Source of the DNA: Acidimicrobiia bacterium
GTDB taxonomy: Bacteria > Actinomycetota > Acidimicrobiia > Spongiisociales > JAHEDJ01
Length of the DNA: 60,325 bases
Direction of reading: 5' to 3'
Assembly: GCA_029210695.1 (NCBI GenBank)
Contig: JARGFH010000021.1
Location: 1 to 60,325, forward strand
Under the pieces are notes generated by a model. It made no database searches. It was not told the origin of the DNA and saw nothing but the letters and a program-made list of their open reading frames with translations. The translations under genes and the position numbers were made by a program. Each line of letters starts with the position of its first letter. Positions within the stretch are counted from its first letter, which is position 1. Below are positions 16,485-25,064 of the stretch, piece by piece.

Positions 16485-18179
16485 ATGCCCACACCGGTCG
16501 CTCCCGTCGCCGACCTGCGCGCCGCCTTGCATGCACTTGCAGAGTTGGTCGATGGAGTGACGTTCCAACTCCCCGGAGCCGAGCGCTCATCGAGGAACGC
16601 TCTCCGCAAGGAGACAACGTGGAGTATCAACGAGTATCTCTTGCCGAGGCTCGGTGACCTCGGTGCACCGTTGGTCGCCGTCCTGATCGGATCGACCGGC
16701 AGCGGCAAATCCACGATTCTGAACAGCCTGGCGCAGAGTCGGGTGAGCATCCCGGGAGCGATTCGCCCGACCACGATGATGCCGGTTGTCTGGGCGCGAG
16801 ACGGACACGCCGATCGCTACCGGGAAGGTTTCCTCACTGGTTACGGGTCGGATGGGCAACCGATGCAAGTCCACACCGGTGCCGACCCCCTGCTCGCCGG
16901 TCTCACGGTGATCGATGCCCCCGACTTCGATTCGGTGGTCGACCGCCATCGGGAGATGGCGGATGATCTCCTCGCAGTAGCCGACGTCGTCGTCTTCGTT
17001 GCTTCGGCGCAGCGCTATGCGGACGCAGTGCCGTGGGAATTCCTGGACAAAGCACGATCGCGCTCGGTGCCGGTGTTGTTCGTCGCCAACCGCATCCCTT
17101 CTGGCTCCGGTGAGCTGATAACCGACTACCGGCGGCTCCTCCAGGACAAGGGGTTCGCACTGGATGAACGGTTTTTCGAGATTGCAGAGCAAACCGTCGA
17201 CCCGAGCAGCGGAGCACTTCCCCCGGCGACGGTGGCCGGGCTTCGGGCGCGTTTGGAGGGGATGGCGGCCTCGTCGGGCCGCACCGCAGTTCTCGAAGCG
17301 TCGATCCGCGGGGTGATTGCGGAACTGGTCGGGCGAACGGCCGCTTTGGAAGAAGCTCTCGTCGACGAAAAGCGGGACGCCGAGGCATTGCGGCGGATTG
17401 CGTCCGAAGCGTATGAACGCCAGGTCGTTGAGGTGTCCCGATCGCTCGCCTCCGGTGAATTGATTCGTCACGAGGTGGTCCAACGCTGGCAGGAGTTCGT
17501 TGGGACCGGCGAACTGGTCAAAGCGATCAGCGAGGGGATGTCGAGGGTGTCGGCCTGGGCCAGGCGTGTATTTGGTGGTACCCAGGCTGTTGCCAAAGTG
17601 CGCGGCGATGCCCGGCTCGAGCTACAGGATGTTCTGGTTCGGAGAGCCGATCTGGCCGCCACCGCCGCTGCCTCAGCGTGGGAACTGGACGATGCAGGTT
17701 CGGCTCTGCTCCACGGGCGATCGCTCTGGAGGCACGCGGACGAAACGGAGGAGCGAGCCGGTCGGGCGGTGGAGGATTGGCTGGTGAGCCTCTCGGAACT
17801 GATTGCCGAGGCAGGGGCCTCCAAGAAACGCACCGCACTGGTGGCCTCCTACGGGGTCAACAGCGTGGCAATCGTCTTGATCCTTGGAGTCTTCCTCCAG
17901 ACCGGAGGCCTGACGGGCGCAGAGGTGGGGGTAGCCGCCGGAGCGGCCGCTGCGCAGCAGAAGATTCTCGAGCACTTGTTCGGCTCGGCCGCGGCGCGCT
18001 CGTTGATCCAGACCGCCCGAACAGGAATCGAGGAGGCCGCCGCCGCGGTGCTCGAAGCGGACGGCGCCAGGTTCCTGGGACTCGTTGATTCCCACACCGG
18101 CACATTGGTGGAGTCGGGCGCTCCGACTGCCGCGCTCGAGCGGGTGACCGAGTTGATGGAGGCCTGGGATGGCGTATGA
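16485..18179 (+). CDS. Dynamin-like GTPase, first of a tandem pair
   Basis: A 564-residue protein with an N-terminal GTPase domain: Walker A GSTGSGKST (69-77), switch threonine region RPTTMMP, and G3 DAPD (144-147). The G4 position reads N202-R-I-P rather than N/TKxD, so nucleotide specificity may be altered. A long helical stalk follows with one hydrophobic segment (about 465-485, SVAIVLILGVFL) that could insert in membrane. Bacterial dynamin-like proteins remodel or stabilise membranes, as Streptomyces DynA/DynB do at division septa and B. subtilis DynA does under phage attack. The second GTPase gene overlaps its 3' end by 11 bases, so the two are expected to form a heteromer. Confidence 0.85.
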   Translation: MPTPVAPVADLRAALHALAELVDGVTFQLPGAERSSRNALRKETTWSINEYLLPRLGDLGAPLVAVLIGSTGSGKSTILNSLAQSRVSIPGAIRPTTMMPVVWARDGHADRYREGFLTGYGSDGQPMQVHTGADPLLAGLTVIDAPDFDSVVDRHREMADDLLAVADVVVFVASAQRYADAVPWEFLDKARSRSVPVLFVANRIPSGSGELITDYRRLLQDKGFALDERFFEIAEQTVDPSSGALPPATVAGLRARLEGMAASSGRTAVLEASIRGVIAELVGRTAALEEALVDEKRDAEALRRIASEAYERQVVEVSRSLASGELIRHEVVQRWQEFVGTGELVKAISEGMSRVSAWARRVFGGTQAVAKVRGDARLELQDVLVRRADLAATAAASAWELDDAGSALLHGRSLWRHADETEERAGRAVEDWLVSLSELIAEAGASKKRTALVASYGVNSVAIVLILGVFLQTGGLTGAEVGVAAGAAAAQQKILEHLFGSAAARSLIQTARTGIEEAAAAVLEADGARFLGLVDSHTGTLVESGAPTAALERVTELMEAWDGV

Positions 18180-19770
18180 CGTTGAGGGCGCGCTCGACCT
18201 GATCGATCTGGCGCTCGGACGGGCGGCGGACATTGTCGATCCCAACATCCTGGACTCGCACGCAGAGATGGCCGGCGGTATTCGCCGGAGGCTCGGCTTC
18301 CTGGGGCGTTCGGTAGTCGTGGCGCTGGTTGGTGGCACCGGGTCGGGCAAGTCGAGCCTGCTCAATGCGCTGGCGGGAGAGGAAGTTGCTCCAACGGGAG
18401 TCCTTCGCCCGACCACAGAACGGCCGCTGGCATGGATACCTGCCAATCCCGAACCAGGCCTCGTCCGGTTGCTCGATGATCTCGGCGTTGATGAACGGGT
18501 CGGACACAGCACTTTCGGGGAGATCGCCATTCTGGACCTACCCGACACCGACAGTGTGGTGCAGTCGCACCGGCACATCGTCGAGTATCTGCTTCCCAAG
18601 GTGGACGCGGTCGTCTGGGTCCTCGATCCCGAGAAGTACAACGACCGGTTGCTGCATCGTGACTTCCTGCAACCGCTGAGTCGCTATGCGAGCCAGTTCA
18701 TTTTCGTTCTCAACCAGATCGACCGCCTGAGTCCAGTCGAGGAGAGTCAGGTCGTCGCGGACATCCGTCGGATTCTGATTGAAGATGGCTTCCCCGATGC
18801 TCAGCTGCTGGCGGTGGCTGCCGATCCAGACAAAGGGCCGCCCATCGGCATTGCCCGCCTGGATCGGGACTTGCACGGGAGATTCGAAGCGAAGCAGGTC
18901 GTCATGGGCAAAGTGATCGCCGACCTGCGCGAGGTGAGCGATGGGATCGCCACAGCTACCGGCATCCGGCCGGGCGAGGGGACGTCCTACGACGATCGCT
19001 GGGACGGCGCCGCCGGGCAGGTCGTCTCGACTCTGGTGGACTCAATGGGAGATTCTGAGCCGGCCGCCGCCTCGGCCGGGAGGCAGGCCGCCCTCCGAAA
19101 TGGTGGTGGACCGATCGCCGCATTCGTGTCCTGGTGGCGGTCGACGCGCTTCTCCCGTGTGGCGGGCATGACCGAACCAGCCGCGAAGGTACAACTCCGG
19201 ACCGGCGCCCATCTCACCCGGGCCGCGTCGATCGTCAGCGGCTTCGTTGGGGATCTGTCGTTCGAAACGGGCGGCTCGTTCGGCCGGGGCTTGCGGTCGG
19301 GCGCCGTGGCCGATGATCTCGAAGTCGAGATCGGCCGTGTTGTTGAGGCGAGTGCACTGGAGGTGGGTGGGTTCGAGATCACCACTTCCGCCCGTTGGTG
19401 GCGAGCGGCCGGAGCGGTTCAGTGGTTGCTGGCTGCCCTTCTGGTGGCCGGTGTGCTTTGGATGTGGACCGATCCGGCCTCCGTCGGGCCGGGCGGGGAT
19501 TCGCGGCCGCTGCTGATGGTGATCGGCTCGCTCGTGGCCGGCTTGCTTCTCCGTGCTCTGGTGACGGCCAGCGGCCGGAACGCAGGCCGGAAGTCGTTCG
19601 GGGACCACGTCGGAATGATGAGGACGTCGCTGCGCGCCGGCCTCGATCGGCGGGTAGGGGCTCCGCTCCGTGCACGGATGCGATCCCGGGCCGAGGTCGC
19701 CGGCGCCCTTGCTGAACTGGGTATCTTCACGGCCGCACTCGAACAGGACCTGGCGCGCCGGGACTCCTGA
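18169..19770 (+). CDS. Dynamin-like GTPase, second of a tandem pair, with a C-terminal membrane hairpin
   Basis: A 533-residue protein with Walker A GGTGSGKSS (55-63), switch I RPTTERP, G3 DLPD (123-126) and a near-canonical G4 N182-Q-I-D185. After a helical middle it has two membrane helices close together (about 415-435 and 448-466), forming a hairpin anchor. A basic tail follows. It begins 11 bases inside the preceding GTPase gene. The differing G4 motifs and anchors suggest unequal roles within one complex, similar in design to the DynA/DynB or IniA/IniC pairs of actinobacteria. The exact process served is not known. Confidence 0.85.
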   Translation: MAYDVEGALDLIDLALGRAADIVDPNILDSHAEMAGGIRRRLGFLGRSVVVALVGGTGSGKSSLLNALAGEEVAPTGVLRPTTERPLAWIPANPEPGLVRLLDDLGVDERVGHSTFGEIAILDLPDTDSVVQSHRHIVEYLLPKVDAVVWVLDPEKYNDRLLHRDFLQPLSRYASQFIFVLNQIDRLSPVEESQVVADIRRILIEDGFPDAQLLAVAADPDKGPPIGIARLDRDLHGRFEAKQVVMGKVIADLREVSDGIATATGIRPGEGTSYDDRWDGAAGQVVSTLVDSMGDSEPAAASAGRQAALRNGGGPIAAFVSWWRSTRFSRVAGMTEPAAKVQLRTGAHLTRAASIVSGFVGDLSFETGGSFGRGLRSGAVADDLEVEIGRVVEASALEVGGFEITTSARWWRAAGAVQWLLAALLVAGVLWMWTDPASVGPGGDSRPLLMVIGSLVAGLLLRALVTASGRNAGRKSFGDHVGMMRTSLRAGLDRRVGAPLRARMRSRAEVAGALAELGIFTAALEQDLARRDS

Positions 19771-19904
19771 GAGGCGGGTGGCTTCCAGTTCAATCTGGAG
19801 TTTCATACGTTTCGCTGCCGGCCCGGTGTGGGGGAGCCAACGGCAAAGGGGACATACGCCCACGGCTACACTCGCCTGACTCAGAATCCGAGTGTGGAGG
19901 CGCG

Positions 19905-20765
19905 GTGACGGAATGGCGGGAATGGCCTGCTTGGCGGCATGTGGTGGCCGCCGCCCACGACCAGGTCGGTAGCGCCGCCACCGTCGGTGCAGACGCCGCC
20001 CGGGCGGTCGGCGACCTCCTGACGAAGGTTGCCGGCGTTACACCGGAAGCCTTCCCGGCTGCCATTCTCGATGCAGTCGACCTGCTGGTCGCCAATCAGC
20101 AGGCAATGGCCCCGATCATGAATCTTCGCAACGCGGTCTACCTCCACGCGTCGGAAGGTCCGGAGGCCGTGGCCGCGGCGGTGGCGGATCTCGAACGCCG
20201 CATTCGAGAAAGCTGGCGGGGTATCGCCGAGGTCGGTGTTGCGCTCATCCCGCCCGGCGGGACTGTTCTCATCCACTCGGCCTCGAGCACCGTTCGCACC
20301 GTGCTCGAGGTGGCCAGGGATCAGAGCGATTTCGACGTCGTGTGCACCAGGGCGATGCCAATCGGAGAGGGCATCGCCATGGCCGCCGAGTTGCGGGACG
20401 CCGGATTCGATGTCGAACTCATCGACGATGAGTTCGCCATTGAAGTGTTGCCGGGGATGGATGTCGTTATGGCCGGCGCAGATGCGATCGGCCCGGCGCA
20501 AGTCATCAACAAGGTCGGGACGGCAGTGCTCGCCGGTGCTGCCAAAGCGATTGGGGTTTCGTTCTACCTGGTGGCAGCCACCGAGAAGATCCTCCCTGAG
20601 GTGCTGTTCAACGCGGCGCTTCAGCGGCGGGGGAGAGAGGACCTCAGCGAGGCTATCGCCCTTGATGTGTTCTCGGGAGTTGTCACCGAGATCGGCTTGC
20701 TCGACGCCGCTGCAGTTGCTGCTTACGCAGGGTCGCTGGCAGTGGCTGAAGGCCTGGCGATTTAG
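19905..20765 (+). CDS. eIF-2B alpha/beta/delta-like protein (sugar-phosphate isomerase relative)
   Basis: A 286-residue protein. An N-terminal helical bundle is followed by a Rossmann-like half with VLIHSASSTV, VVCTRAMPIGEG, DVVMAGADAI and VINKVGTAVLAGAAK. These are the order and motifs of the eIF-2B/MtnA/ribose-1,5-bisphosphate isomerase superfamily. The conserved D of MAGADAI matches the catalytic aspartate region of MtnA and R15P isomerase. No methionine-salvage or RuBisCO gene is nearby, so the substrate is open; an isomerase acting on a ribose or ribulose phosphate is likely. GTG start at 19905 after GGAGGCGCG. It runs convergently into a lipid kinase gene with 3 bases between. Confidence 0.8.
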   Translation: MTEWREWPAWRHVVAAAHDQVGSAATVGADAARAVGDLLTKVAGVTPEAFPAAILDAVDLLVANQQAMAPIMNLRNAVYLHASEGPEAVAAAVADLERRIRESWRGIAEVGVALIPPGGTVLIHSASSTVRTVLEVARDQSDFDVVCTRAMPIGEGIAMAAELRDAGFDVELIDDEFAIEVLPGMDVVMAGADAIGPAQVINKVGTAVLAGAAKAIGVSFYLVAATEKILPEVLFNAALQRRGREDLSEAIALDVFSGVVTEIGLLDAAAVAAYAGSLAVAEGLAI

Positions 20766-20768
20766 CGG

Positions 20769-21692
20769 TCAGCTTTTTTCTACAGCTTTAGGGACGACGA
20801 CCTGCAACGCTTCCGGTTCTATTCCGATCACGATGAGGTCCGATCGTCCGAGCCATTCGCCGTCGGCCTGTGATGCTTCTTCAGGCTCGGCTTCGATTGT
20901 GAGTTGCCGGACGTCTCTCCACACATGCACTCCCCGCACGTCCTCCAACTGCCGTCCGCGGATCGCTCTGAGGAGGATTGCCGGTGCTCGGCGGGCGGGC
21001 AGCTTCTCGAAGATGACGACCGATAAACCGTCACCGGCCGGGACGCCAAGCGGAACCCTGCCGAAATAGGTGTAAGGGGCGTGTATCTGGGCAAGGACGG
21101 TCACCGCGTGGGCCCTACGGACTCCGTCGGTTACGCGCAGTTGGGGCTTCCTGGTGCGATAGTCCTTGAGCAGAGAAGACACCGCGCTCCGGGCGTAGTG
21201 AACGGATCCGAACCAGTATTTCCGATACGGCTGTGCCTCGGATCGTTCGACCACATCTGCGTCGTAGCCGACGCCTGCTCCAAACGTCGCATATGAACTC
21301 GAAGGCGGATCACCGAGATCGACGCGCGCCATGGGCATCGAGATCCGATGCCCACCACCCGTCAGCAGGTCGGCGGCCTTGCGAGGGCGGTTGGGGATGC
21401 CGAGGATGCGGGCAAGCACGTTGGTCGTTCCCGCCGGAATGATGCCCAGGGCGGTATCGGTGCCGGCGAGGCCGTTGGCGACATGGTGGACGACACCATC
21501 GCCGCCGAAGCCGACGACCACGTCGAAGCCGTCGTCTGCTGCTTCGGCGGACACGGCCCTTGCCTCGTCAGGGTTCATGGGCCAGGCCGGCTCGATCTCG
21601 TAGGAGCCGGCCAGCATCGAAGTTATGGTTCGAAACAAGCCTCCGGTGAAACCAGAGGCGGCCGGGTTGGCAACGAGGAGCAGCTTCTTCAC
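20769..21692 (-). CDS. Diacylglycerol kinase-family lipid kinase (DgkB/YegS-like)
   Basis: A 307-residue protein starting KKLLLVANPAASG, with the nucleotide loop VVGFGGDGVVHHVANGL and the IPAGTTNVLARILGIP motif of the DAGK catalytic domain. FGAGVGYDADVV and a C-terminal beta-sandwich complete the YegS/DgkB two-domain form. In this family the usual GGDGT becomes GGDGV, a common bacterial variation. It phosphorylates diacylglycerol or a related lipid at the membrane, feeding phospholipid turnover. Divergent from the DraG-like gene by 73 bases. Confidence 0.9.
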   Translation of the reverse strand: MKKLLLVANPAASGFTGGLFRTITSMLAGSYEIEPAWPMNPDEARAVSAEAADDGFDVVVGFGGDGVVHHVANGLAGTDTALGIIPAGTTNVLARILGIPNRPRKAADLLTGGGHRISMPMARVDLGDPPSSSYATFGAGVGYDADVVERSEAQPYRKYWFGSVHYARSAVSSLLKDYRTRKPQLRVTDGVRRAHAVTVLAQIHAPYTYFGRVPLGVPAGDGLSVVIFEKLPARRAPAILLRAIRGRQLEDVRGVHVWRDVRQLTIEAEPEEASQADGEWLGRSDLIVIGIEPEALQVVVPKAVEKS

Positions 21693-21765
21693 GCCGCGAG
21701 AGTACTCCTGCGCGGGCGCCTACCCGGTTCAAGGTCGGATACGGCGTCGTTATGATGTCTGGCGC

Positions 21766-22701
21766 ATGCAGACCAGGATGTCCACCGTTCATGATTCGGG
21801 CGCAGGAGCCTTGCTCGGACTGGCGGCCGGCGATCAAGGTGCGGGGGCTGCCTACGGTCACCATTCGCAACTGGCGATGGTTGTCGCCTATGAGTTGCTC
21901 CGTCGGGGAGAAGTCGAACAGGTGCGGGTGCGCGAAGCGCTTACGCGTCTGACCGGGGGCCGGTCGGGCCGATCGCGGGTGCGCGGAGCGCCGCTATGGA
22001 TCCACAGCTACCTCGAGCAAGAGCGGGTTCATGGCCTCGGGTCCGGGCCGCACGGTGGATTCGACGTAGCGACCCGCGCGGTTCCGATCGGGATCTGGCA
22101 TCGCAGTCGGCCTTCCGAACTGGTCGCCGACTCCATCCGCGCCGCCACCTCGACCCACACCGATAGGGCATCTGCTGTGGTTGCCGCCGCTCTGTCGGGG
22201 ACGATCGCAGGTATTTCACATGGCCAGTACGGGCGGGATCTGGTGACCGGGGCCCTGGAAGTCGGCCGGATGGCGCAGGCGCGGGTCGATGGCGATCCCG
22301 GTCTCGTCGGTGAAACGGCGACCGTGCTCAACTCGCTCGAGTCCCTGATCGGCCTGGTCGGCGAGTCGCCCGAGAAGATCGTCGAGCAGCTAGAACCGGA
22401 GCGGGAGTCGCTGGACTCGGTCCTCGCTTCCATCGTCATCGGAGCCCCATTGCTCCAGGATCCATTCAGAGTCATCGCGGATGTTGCCAGGGTGCGGCGA
22501 AGGGACCTCGACGTCGTTGTATCGGCGATGGTCGGTGCCAGGGTCGGCGTTGTGCGCTGGCCGTCATCAGTTGCCAATGACACCTGGTTCGCCGAGATCG
22601 GGCGCCGACTGGCAGCACACGAGAAGACGGTTGACGACCTCCCAGACCTCTTCGAAGTCGAAGAGCGGTTGTCGCACGGACCACCGGGCGGATACCGGTA
22701 G
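21766..22701 (+). CDS. ADP-ribosylglycohydrolase (DraG/ARH)-like protein, diverged
   Basis: A 311-residue, mostly helical protein. GALLGLAAGDQGAGAAY resembles the N-terminal GxxxGxAxGDALG motif, and STHTDRASAVVAAALSGTIAGI matches the TH-D-x-A metal motif of DraG-type hydrolases. The C-terminal GGDTDT metal motif, expected near residue 260, is not present; the equivalent segment reads VGARVGVVRWPSS. The enzyme may therefore have lost or changed its binuclear metal site. If active it would remove ADP-ribose from proteins or small molecules. Start at 21766 or 21778 (both ATG); an earlier ATG at 21625 lies antisense within the lipid kinase gene. Confidence 0.7.
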   Translation: MQTRMSTVHDSGAGALLGLAAGDQGAGAAYGHHSQLAMVVAYELLRRGEVEQVRVREALTRLTGGRSGRSRVRGAPLWIHSYLEQERVHGLGSGPHGGFDVATRAVPIGIWHRSRPSELVADSIRAATSTHTDRASAVVAAALSGTIAGISHGQYGRDLVTGALEVGRMAQARVDGDPGLVGETATVLNSLESLIGLVGESPEKIVEQLEPERESLDSVLASIVIGAPLLQDPFRVIADVARVRRRDLDVVVSAMVGARVGVVRWPSSVANDTWFAEIGRRLAAHEKTVDDLPDLFEVEERLSHGPPGGYR

Positions 22702-22730
22702 TAGGCAATCCGGTAGCAGACCCCGGAACT

Positions 22731-23963
22731 TCAGGACTCTGAGGGCAGCCGGATCTTCCCGAGCACGATTCTGGCCGCAACGAGGAAGACGATGAGCGCA
22801 CCGACCGCGAAGGAGCGCCCCAGGTTGAGCCGATCGACGATGATTCCCCAGGTGAGCGGGCCGAGCACGGTGGCGAACCGCCCGACCATTCCGTACAGCC
22901 CGTAGAATTCGCCGATTGATTCCTGCGGCGAGAGGCGGACCATATAGACCCGGTCGCTCGCCCAGGTGGCGCCGAGGGCGATGCCACCCACGATGCCGAG
23001 GAACCACCCGAGCGCCGGTACATGCGCCTCCGCCGCCACGATCCCCAAACCCATCGCCACCATCCACATATACAGGGCTGCGTGGAGGATGCGGCGGGGC
23101 CCGAACCGATCAACGAGCCGGCCGCCGCCGAACCCGCCGAACATCGCGCCGATGATCGCGCCGCCGAGCAGGAGTTCCATCTCGGCGCGTTCGAACCCGA
23201 TCTCGTCGATAACGAACACCGCCAGGAACCCGCCGATCATCGTGTTGATGGCGTCGGAGTAGAGGAAACGGCCAACCAGGAAGCGAGTCAGGCCCGGATA
23301 CTGCGCAGCCCTACGCCAGGACACCGCCAGTTGCCGGAACCCGTCTCGCCACGCCGGCGGCGGAGTATCGGGACGCCGGCGAGGACGCTCGCGAACAAAC
23401 AAGAAGGTCGGTATGGAAAACACCAGGAAGGCAGCGGCCAGGGAGCGAAAGAGGGCGGGATAGCCGAGGTCGAGCCCATCGAGCACGGTGCGACCGATGA
23501 TGACTGCCATGAATGATCCGAAGTAGCCGACTCCAATGCCGATGCCGGAAATCCGGCCCCGATTCTCAGGGGTGGATACGTCCGGCAGCATGGAGTCGTA
23601 GACAACCGAACCGAGATTGAACCCGATCAGCGCCAGACCATAGACGGCCAGAGACCAGATAACCGGCAGTGACGCCAGTAACGCCGTGGCGCCAACGGCC
23701 ACCAGCGTTGTTATCGCCAGATAGGGGACCCGGCGCGGAGCATGGTCGGTGCGGGCGCCGATCCAGGGGTTGGCGAGAATCACGACCAGCATGGCGGCGG
23801 CGATCGTGTAGGAAAGCGCTTCGTCGGGTTGGCCTTCGACGTCGGTTACCCAGGTGGCGAAATACAGGCCCTGGACTCCGAGGGCAAAGATCGTGTTGGC
23901 GAGATCGTAGGTTGCCCAGGCGGCGACGCTCGATCGGGGTGGCGTCCAGGCCTGAGCAGTCAG
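22731..23963 (-). CDS. MFS permease (Atg22/UMF1-like), probable CTG start
   Basis: The first ATG (23792) would begin inside the second membrane helix. Reading further upstream in the same frame gives a typical family N-terminus: SVAAWATYDLANTIFALG, then GLYFATWV. The frame is closed by TGA at 23990, and no ATG, GTG or TTG lies between. The CTG at 23963 overlaps the stop codon of the upstream dehydrogenase as CTGA, so a CTG start coupled to that gene is the best reading, giving about 410 residues and 12 helices. Loop motifs such as YDSMLPDVSTPENRGRISG fit UMF1/Atg22-like exporters. The substrate is unknown. Confidence 0.82.
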   Translation of the reverse strand: MTAQAWTPPRSSVAAWATYDLANTIFALGVQGLYFATWVTDVEGQPDEALSYTIAAAMLVVILANPWIGARTDHAPRRVPYLAITTLVAVGATALLASLPVIWSLAVYGLALIGFNLGSVVYDSMLPDVSTPENRGRISGIGIGVGYFGSFMAVIIGRTVLDGLDLGYPALFRSLAAAFLVFSIPTFLFVRERPRRRPDTPPPAWRDGFRQLAVSWRRAAQYPGLTRFLVGRFLYSDAINTMIGGFLAVFVIDEIGFERAEMELLLGGAIIGAMFGGFGGGRLVDRFGPRRILHAALYMWMVAMGLGIVAAEAHVPALGWFLGIVGGIALGATWASDRVYMVRLSPQESIGEFYGLYGMVGRFATVLGPLTWGIIVDRLNLGRSFAVGALIVFLVAARIVLGKIRLPSES

Positions 23964-25042
23964 AAGGTCACCGCCACCGCCAGGAGTTCATCCCTCCCCA
24001 ATACGCCGCCGGCGGCTTGCATTGCGCGTCCGGCTTCCGCCAGTGGGAACTCGTGAGAGACGATCTGATCGATACGATCGTCGACGGCCAGATGCCGGGT
24101 CGCCCAGTGGTATCCGGCCGAGCTGGCGCCGAAGGCGCCGCGAACCGTCAGCTCCTTGACCACGACGATGTCCGAAAACAATTGATGGATGGCGTTGGTG
24201 CCCTTTGTTGAAGCGAGCACGACGCGCCCGCCGGCCCGGACGAGGTCGAGCCCCATGAAGATCGCTTCCGGGTCGTCGCTGGTGACATCGAGAATGATGT
24301 CGGGGCGGGCGCCCAGGGAATCGGCGACGGCACCACCGACATCTCCTGCCTCGACATTCATGACCATGTCGGCGCCCAGTTTGGTCGCCATCCTCAAGCG
24401 GTCTGTGTCGTGGGGGAGTCCGGCCACGCCGACCCAGCCTGCTCCGGCGGCTTTGGCGGCGATCAGCGCCGAGAGCCCGCGCGGACCCGGCCCCAGGATC
24501 AAGACGTTCTCTCCGGCCTGGAGTTGGGGGAGCTCTACTACCCACGTGAAGCCGGCCGCCAGCGCGTGGGCGAACGTGCCGACTTCGGCGGGAATGTCGT
24601 CGGAGAGGGCATGGAGGCGAGCACCAGGATCCAGATAGACGTATTCGGCCAATCCGCCCCACAGCGCCGGGGGCTCCTTCGATGAGAGGTGACCGTAGGC
24701 GTTGACCGGCCGGCGGTACGTGCAACTCAGCACGCCGTTCATGCAACGGCTGCAAGCCCCACAACGGATTCCGGTCTCCAGCACCACCCTGGTTCCGATG
24801 GGAAAGGAAATGGAGTCGTCCATCACTTCGGCGACGCGCCCGACGATCTCGTGCCCGGGGATGAGTGGGTAATCCAGGCGGCGGTTGGTCCCGTTCCAGG
24901 CGTGAACCTCGACCCCGGAAATGCCGGTAGATTCGACGGCCAGCCACCCACCGGTCTCGATCTCGAGCATCGGCAAGCGTGTGGGGGTGAGCCGGCCGGG
25001 GCCAACCAGCAGCATGGCCCGCGCAGTTGAGCCCGTCAGCAT
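23960..25042 (-). CDS. Zinc-type medium-chain alcohol dehydrogenase-like protein
   Basis: A 360-residue MDR protein. It keeps the structural zinc cysteines C94, C97, C100 and C107 (CGACSRCMNGVLSC), the PGHEIVGRV motif with H64-E65, and the nucleotide loop ILGPGPRGLSAL. The catalytic-zinc Cys motif, normally GICGTD, reads G-I-S42-G-V-E45, so the first zinc ligand is serine. Either the metal is held differently or the reaction has changed. Its stop codon overlaps the permease start, suggesting that the permease moves the substrate or product. The ATG at 25042 is used because it lies 22 bases after the aminotransferase gene; an upstream ATG at 25129 would overlap that gene. Confidence 0.88.
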   Translation of the reverse strand: MLTGSTARAMLLVGPGRLTPTRLPMLEIETGGWLAVESTGISGVEVHAWNGTNRRLDYPLIPGHEIVGRVAEVMDDSISFPIGTRVVLETGIRCGACSRCMNGVLSCTYRRPVNAYGHLSSKEPPALWGGLAEYVYLDPGARLHALSDDIPAEVGTFAHALAAGFTWVVELPQLQAGENVLILGPGPRGLSALIAAKAAGAGWVGVAGLPHDTDRLRMATKLGADMVMNVEAGDVGGAVADSLGARPDIILDVTSDDPEAIFMGLDLVRAGGRVVLASTKGTNAIHQLFSDIVVVKELTVRGAFGASSAGYHWATRHLAVDDRIDQIVSHEFPLAEAGRAMQAAGGVLGRDELLAVAVTF

Positions 25043-25064
25043 CGTGGTCGGGAGTGTACCGGGG

